From the NCBI RefSeq assembly GCF_019599545.1, contig NZ_JAIEZV010000004.1, forward strand, positions 186,001 through 250,000: 64,000 nt of DNA, in the 5' to 3' direction. The notes under the pieces were generated by a model. The model was not told the origin of the DNA and did no database searches. It saw nothing but the letters and a program-made list of their open reading frames with translations. The translations under genes were made by a program, and so were the position numbers. Positions within the stretch are counted from its first letter, which is position 1, and every line of letters starts with the position of its first letter. Positions 59,361 through 64,000 of this stretch are shown here, one piece after another. The stretch is from Halobacillus sp. Nhm2S1. Its GTDB lineage: Bacteria > Bacillota > Bacilli > Bacillales > Halobacillaceae.

Positions 59361-60713
59361 TTATGCCCACTTTTGGATATCGACACACAATTGCTGATAA
59401 GCCTTCGATTCATCCATCATCTGCTTGTCTGCATACACTTTCGAAAGCCATCTGAGCGGCTCGGGTGTACTCGGTTTGAGCTCCATTTCCATTTGAAAAC
59501 ATTCAATGGATTTCTCAAGCTGATGAAATCCATAGTACAGTTCTCCGAGCTCCTGCATACAATCCAGGTCTTCCCGGATTTCATTCATTCGTTCCACTTT
59601 TCTCATGAGCGAGCTCTTCTTCGGGAAAGACTTTAGAGAATCATAGACTTGTTCAACCTCCATTGTGTCCAGCAATCTTATAACGAAGGTATCCAATAGC
59701 TCCCTTGTTTCTTCCGGGTGCTGAGCTGTGATTCGACTCATGAAAGGCATAAAGTACACGGGATCCTCATGAAAACAATTTTTTTCAAGTAAGGACGTCA
59801 TCTGCTTGAATTGTTTCTCATTCAGCATGAGTTCCCGTTCGGTGTAAAGACGCGCCGCTGCATTTGTATTTTCTTTTACTACGTAATGTTGAAAAAGATC
59901 TTCATTTACGGATGGGAAGGATGGCATGGTTTGAGACATTCGCTCAAGTAAGAAGGTTCGGCTATCGCCATCGAAGTATCTAGACAGGCAGTCACGATAC
60001 AATTGGTAGTTTTCGGGGGTCGGTTGGTTATAAAAATGAGTTAACAGATGAGATGACGCTTCAACCCATCGATGCTCTTGCTCCAAAAGACGTTGGTGGT
60101 CTTCGAATATTGCATAGGTTTCCTTAAACAACGGGTCGCGTTCCATGAGTGTGTGCGATTGTTCTAAGTATAGGTTGGCAAGTTCTCGGTAGGAGAGGTC
60201 ATTGGCCATTTCTTTCACAAACTTGTTGTTCGGTGCAAAGTCACGCATCACCCGAATCACCCGATATGCTCCGGACATGTTTCCTTCACGACGGTATTGA
60301 TAAAAGAGAGATTTCATATCCTGGAATAATTGTTTCTTGGGGATGAATGATTCAAAAAAGGTGAGGATTTTCGCCTGTTCCTGTCTGGAATATGGACGTT
60401 CAATTTTCTTTTTCAGCTGAGGATAGCTGACTTTGTGTAGAGGGGCGTTCATTTCAATCAAAGCTTGTAAATATGGGTGCGGGGATTCATAAATTGTCCC
60501 TTCTTTGAGTGCACGGGCTACATAGGATTGAAGCTTTAACCGTGTCGTCCGGACAGCCGTCAGATATTTTTGCTTATAAAAGAAGAGCATATGGCACCGG
60601 GATTGATCATCGAACGTTTCGACCAGCTGCATCTGCTCATAAAAAACAATACGGGATGGAACAAGCGCTAAATCTTTCTTCGGCTGCTTGACATGAATGG
60701 TCATTGGTTTCAT
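59361..60713 (-). CDS. TPR-like helical repeat protein, function unknown
   Basis: 450 residues, mostly helical, soluble. The C-terminal part has clear TPR-like pairs: ELGELYYGFHQLEKSIECFQ followed by EMELKPSTPEPLRWLSKVYA and DKQMMDESKAYQQLC. The N-terminal region begins with a strand segment (MTIHVKQPKKDLALVPSRIV). ATG 60713 follows GGGAGG at nine bases; ATG 60719 and GTG 60740 are less well spaced. There is no clear partner gene; upstream a GGDEF-EAL gene is divergent. Confidence 0.7.
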   Translation of the reverse strand: MKPMTIHVKQPKKDLALVPSRIVFYEQMQLVETFDDQSRCHMLFFYKQKYLTAVRTTRLKLQSYVARALKEGTIYESPHPYLQALIEMNAPLHKVSYPQLKKKIERPYSRQEQAKILTFFESFIPKKQLFQDMKSLFYQYRREGNMSGAYRVIRVMRDFAPNNKFVKEMANDLSYRELANLYLEQSHTLMERDPLFKETYAIFEDHQRLLEQEHRWVEASSHLLTHFYNQPTPENYQLYRDCLSRYFDGDSRTFLLERMSQTMPSFPSVNEDLFQHYVVKENTNAAARLYTERELMLNEKQFKQMTSLLEKNCFHEDPVYFMPFMSRITAQHPEETRELLDTFVIRLLDTMEVEQVYDSLKSFPKKSSLMRKVERMNEIREDLDCMQELGELYYGFHQLEKSIECFQMEMELKPSTPEPLRWLSKVYADKQMMDESKAYQQLCVDIQKWA

Positions 60714-60845
60714 CAACATCCGCCTCCCTCTTTTCTTCACTATATCACACTGGACGTTCTATGGTAAAAATAAGGCTTTTTGTAGAATATTTTAAATAAT
60801 ACGATTATAATGGTTCTAAAGATCTAGGAAAGGGAGTGAGAATAC

Positions 60846-63263
60846 ATGGGTGTCCAGCTACTGTTTCTAATCGTCGGTACCCTCAGTTGTATCACACTGA
60901 TGAAATTGATCATGTTCATCACGCGGGGGCAATGGAAACAAAAATTGAATGAAGTGAGCCTCTCTTTCATCCTCGCCCTCTTATGTGGATTTATACTGAC
61001 ATGGATCCCCACCCTTGCGATGTTATTTCAACAATCCATTCCTTTCACCACCCACTCTTTCTTTCTATTTGGAAAAAACATTCTTATCTTTACTGCTTTC
61101 TTTTTCCTTACCTTCCTCACGATGAGCTACATTGGTAACAAGAAATTAAAAGCAGATCCCCTACAGCAGAAAAATGTGCAAATGCACCTATTCTTAAGCT
61201 TGGCGATCAGTCTATTTCTCCTGTTCTATACATATATCCTGACGAATTTTTATTCCAACACCATCATGCTCAGCAAAGAGAACATCATATCTTCCTTACT
61301 TTTGATGCTCGGGACCATTTATACCGCGACAAGGATCTTTGAACATATTCATATAGAAGAGGTTTTTATAAGAAAATCGAGGTCTTCCTTGACCATACAT
61401 AGTCTTTTCGGCTTAATCGGAATTGCTCTATGCTCCGTGCTTTATGCGTTTATAGAGCGTCTTTTCTTAAACAACAGCTTCTTGATGACGACCGTCGAAT
61501 GGACGAGCGTGCTCACGTTGTTCACGATCACTATTACATATATTGAACATCAATTCACCCATCAACAAGACCAATTACAGAAGAAACACGAAGAGCTGCA
61601 GGAACAAGAACAAAAATACCGCTCCCTCCACGATTACAATCCTGATGCCATTTTCCACTTGGACATGGAGGGCCGTTTTACAGCGTTTAACCATTACGCC
61701 TACGAACTGACAGGTTTTCCTCATGAAGAATTGATCCAGCTCAGTATTCCCGATTTGATCGTTCCAGAGGAAGCCCAGCGTGTGGTTCATTTTTACGAGC
61801 GAGTGAAAACCGGAGATACAGCCAACTTTGAGTCTTCTTTGACTAAGAAGAATGGAGAACGACGCTCCATCCTTGTCACAGGCATCCCTATAAAAGTCCA
61901 GGGGCGGGTGACCGGAGTGTACGGGATTGTCAAAGACATCACCGAAGAACGGATGGCCCAGGAAAAAATCAATTTTCTCGCCTATCACGATGAACTCACT
62001 TCACTGCTCAACCGTAGGGGAATGAAAAAGGAAATTGAAAAGCTGACCATGGATGATAAGCGCCCTTTGGCAACCGTCCTGATCGACATCGACCTTTTCA
62101 AACACATTAATGACCACCTCGGTCACATGGCGGGAGACGAACTTCTTCAGCTGGTTGCTGAAAGACTAAAGACCATTGTCCGGAGCAAAGATTTGATTGC
62201 CCGCATCGGTGGAGATGAATTTTTATTGTGCTTTCCCGAAATTGAAGATCGGCACATGGTCCGTCAAACGATTGAAAACATCCACGAAACCATGAAAGAA
62301 ATCTTTACGATCGGCGATTATTATAAGGATGTCACGTTAAGTGTCGGTGTGTCCTACTTCCCTGAAGACGGCAGAGATTTTGATACACTCATCAAGCATG
62401 CGGATATGGCCATGTACGAAGTAAAACGCAATGGCCGGAACAACTATATGGAGTATGCCGCCGCTTTTGAAGAAAAAAACGTCTCTGAGATCGTCCTTCT
62501 TGAAGATCTGAAAGCGGCCATCGACAAAGAAGCCTTCGAGCTTCACTATCAACCTAAGATTCATTTAATTTCTGGAAAAATCCAAGGTGTGGAAGCACTC
62601 ATCCGTTGGGACCACCCGGAAAATGGAATGATTAGTCCTGGCTCCTTCATCCCACTAGCCGAACGGAGTGACCTGATTATCCCTCTTGGGTTGTGGGTGT
62701 TACGGGAAGCTTGCCGACAATATGTCGAATGGAAGAAGAAACATGCGCTCGACTTCCATTTGTCGGTCAACATTTCAACAAAACAGTTTTTGCATCCAGA
62801 CTTCACTCAAATGGTACTCCTTATCTTAGAAGAAACCGGCATGTCTCCCTATCATCTTGATTTGGAAATTACCGAAACGCTGGCCATCGAAAACACCGAA
62901 GAAACGATAAGTAAGATACGGATTCTACGTGACATTGGCTTGCAAATCACGATGGATGACTTCGGGACCGGCTACACGTCCTTAAGCTACCTTTCCATGT
63001 TTGCACTGGACCGAATTAAAATCGATCGCTCGTTCATTTGCAGTTTATCGAGTAACCGTAACCACGCGGTCATCGTCCAATCCATCATATTCGTTGCGAA
63101 AAACCTCGGTATTGCGGTAACCGCAGAAGGGGTTGAAAACGAAGAACAAATAAGGATCCTAAGAGAATGGAATTGTGAAGAAGCGCAAGGGTTTTACTAT
63201 AGTAGACCATTGCCTGCAGGAGTTTTGTCAGGTGTGCTGCAAAAGGAGTCCATCCTCTCATGA
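60846..63263 (+). CDS. Membrane GGDEF-EAL protein with PAS domain (c-di-GMP turnover)
   Basis: 805 residues. Six to seven membrane helices (1-235) form a MASE-like sensor, followed by a short coiled coil (235-258), a PAS domain (about 258-370), GGDEF (about 375-540) and EAL (about 550-800). Both catalytic sites look intact: IGGDEF with GGDEF at 455-459, and EAL at 583-585 with TETLAIEN, MDDFGTGYTSLSYL, KIDRSF and AEGVEN. It could both make and break c-di-GMP; net direction is unclear. It starts after AAAGGGAGTGAG. Confidence 0.92.
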   Translation: MGVQLLFLIVGTLSCITLMKLIMFITRGQWKQKLNEVSLSFILALLCGFILTWIPTLAMLFQQSIPFTTHSFFLFGKNILIFTAFFFLTFLTMSYIGNKKLKADPLQQKNVQMHLFLSLAISLFLLFYTYILTNFYSNTIMLSKENIISSLLLMLGTIYTATRIFEHIHIEEVFIRKSRSSLTIHSLFGLIGIALCSVLYAFIERLFLNNSFLMTTVEWTSVLTLFTITITYIEHQFTHQQDQLQKKHEELQEQEQKYRSLHDYNPDAIFHLDMEGRFTAFNHYAYELTGFPHEELIQLSIPDLIVPEEAQRVVHFYERVKTGDTANFESSLTKKNGERRSILVTGIPIKVQGRVTGVYGIVKDITEERMAQEKINFLAYHDELTSLLNRRGMKKEIEKLTMDDKRPLATVLIDIDLFKHINDHLGHMAGDELLQLVAERLKTIVRSKDLIARIGGDEFLLCFPEIEDRHMVRQTIENIHETMKEIFTIGDYYKDVTLSVGVSYFPEDGRDFDTLIKHADMAMYEVKRNGRNNYMEYAAAFEEKNVSEIVLLEDLKAAIDKEAFELHYQPKIHLISGKIQGVEALIRWDHPENGMISPGSFIPLAERSDLIIPLGLWVLREACRQYVEWKKKHALDFHLSVNISTKQFLHPDFTQMVLLILEETGMSPYHLDLEITETLAIENTEETISKIRILRDIGLQITMDDFGTGYTSLSYLSMFALDRIKIDRSFICSLSSNRNHAVIVQSIIFVAKNLGIAVTAEGVENEEQIRILREWNCEEAQGFYYSRPLPAGVLSGVLQKESILS

Positions 63264-63553
63264 AGCCTTTAATCCCATCCTAATCTTTGTAAAACTGCTG
63301 TCACACTCGTAAAAAACAGACCTTTTTCAAAAGTCTGTCAACCCAGATAAACTAGTAAAATATCTATTCAAAGGTTTTTTATTCCAAAAAAATGCTTTAT
63401 AAGATTTTTCAAAAAAACTGAGATTAAAGGCCCCTCGAATCTAACAATCTTCTCTTATAATCTAATGGAAATATCATCCTCCTATGTTACAAAAGTTCAG
63501 TGGTACGATGGAGTCGTTCCAAAAAACAAAGGTTTCAAGGAGGAATTTTCAAC

Positions 63554-64000
63554 ATGATGAAAAAATCATTGATTGTATCAGGAGCGCTCGCTCTATCCTT
63601 ACTAGCATCACCAGCTACTTCCCTTGCATCGACAGGTGAAGTACAGCAAAACGTACAAGTAGAAACAAAAACGATTCAAATAGATTCCAGCCAATTGAAC
63701 AACTGGATCACTAAAAATGAAGAAGCTCTAAAGAACAACAATCTTCAACAAGTAGATTTCCAGTCTTTCTTTGATCAATTCGCACAAAAATATCAGCAAG
63801 CACCACCAGAACAACCAAAACAAGAAGAGCCAAAAGCAGAAGCACCTGCAAAAGAAGAAACTAATCAAGAAGAGTCTAAACAAGAAGCGCCTGCTCCACA
63901 ACCTGAAGCAGAACAAGCTCCAGTACCAGAGCAGCCTGCTGAAGAAGAAGTTCAAAAAGAAGAAAACACCCAAGAAGAAGCAACATCTGAAGTATCTGCA
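63554..64000 (+). CDS. Secreted protein with a Glu/Pro/Gln/Ala-rich linker (cut by the window edge)
   Basis: 149 residues are visible. A signal peptide (MMKKSLIVSGALALSLLASP, cleaving near SLAS) is followed by a short domain with IQIDSSQLNNWITKNEEALK and QQVDFQSFFDQFAQKYQQ, then from about residue 83 a long low-complexity stretch of E, P, A, Q, K. The layout is like that of exported CAP-domain (YkwD-type) proteins of bacilli, whose catalytic-looking domain would come later, but that part lies outside. AAGGAGG precedes ATG 63554. In the gap 63264-63553 I see an ACAGAC/GTCTGT hairpin (about 63318-63340), weak as a terminator, and a TATAAT near 63454 without a clear -35. Confidence 0.75.
   Translation, partial: MMKKSLIVSGALALSLLASPATSLASTGEVQQNVQVETKTIQIDSSQLNNWITKNEEALKNNNLQQVDFQSFFDQFAQKYQQAPPEQPKQEEPKAEAPAKEETNQEESKQEAPAPQPEAEQAPVPEQPAEEEVQKEENTQEEATSEVSA

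Overview
The window reads as chromosomal DNA of a low-GC, endospore-forming, probably halophilic or alkaliphilic member of the Bacillaceae; Halobacillus or a close relative is my best guess. This rests on strong AAGGAGG ribosome sites with ATG, GTG and TTG starts, a Spo0E-type phosphatase, TnrA, CcpA-type cre sites, two S-box (SAM-I) riboswitches, an exported NagZ/NamZ pair, CYP152 and YutJ homologues, three NhaC-superfamily antiporter-like transporters and a NaChBac-type sodium channel. I saw no rRNA or tRNA genes, CRISPR array, prophage, transposase or plasmid functions. The only mobile-looking material is a dispersed family of about 290-bp non-coding elements.

Layout. 1-900: repeat-rich DNA with three element pieces and a tandem duplication, plus the clipped start of a minus-strand gene. 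0.9-9.7 kb: YkuK-type RNase H-like protein, peroxiredoxin-like protein, stand-alone EutH divergent from a K+ channel, msrA behind a SAM riboswitch, an alpha/beta-hydrolase / 33-residue ORF / AIM24 cluster, DinB-like protein, NhaC and a GNAT. 9.7-24.4 kb: central metabolism: ppc, a GntP permease convergent with 3-hydroxybutyrate dehydrogenase, glutamate dehydrogenase, fabI, a coupled three-gene unit (C45 acyltransferase/hydrolase, GNAT, Dph6-like ATP pyrophosphatase), a YutJ-like dehydrogenase, an ATP-grasp ligase and CstA. 24.7-31 kb: spo0E-like gene, ridA, DUF1206, a VCBS-like protein, an RsbR-like STAS protein behind a sigma-B-like promoter, and an oxidoreductase.

31-44 kb: NhaC-type transporter, YjiH plus class III aminotransferase, CYP152 peroxygenase, AI-2E exporter family protein, PAS-STAS protein, an fbpA-like/tnrA pair behind a TnrA box, YceI, a five-unit 21-bp repeat array, CHY zinc finger, and MFS plus DASS transporters. 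44-53.8 kb: the nagZ-namZ wall-recycling operon with a cre site, a SAM-riboswitch-controlled NhaC-like (MetT-type) transporter, a NitT/TauT-type ABC system and a large coiled-coil protein. 53.9-64 kb: a tiny basic Cys-tailed protein, a GntR-ABC operon, an AtoE-type fatty-acid permease with a cre site, a NaChBac-like channel that apparently lacks a standard start codon, a TPR-like protein, a GGDEF-EAL protein, and the start of a secreted protein cut by the window edge.

Several circuits can be read directly. Sulfur/methionine: two S-boxes drive msrA and a MetT-like transporter. Nitrogen: a TnrA box sits at the activating distance before fbpA-like/tnrA. Carbon catabolite control: cre sites precede ppc, nagZ-namZ and the AtoE gene. 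General stress: a sigma-B-like promoter precedes an RsbR paralogue. Most genes are closed by strong intrinsic terminators, many shared between convergent genes, which makes the operon calls fairly safe.
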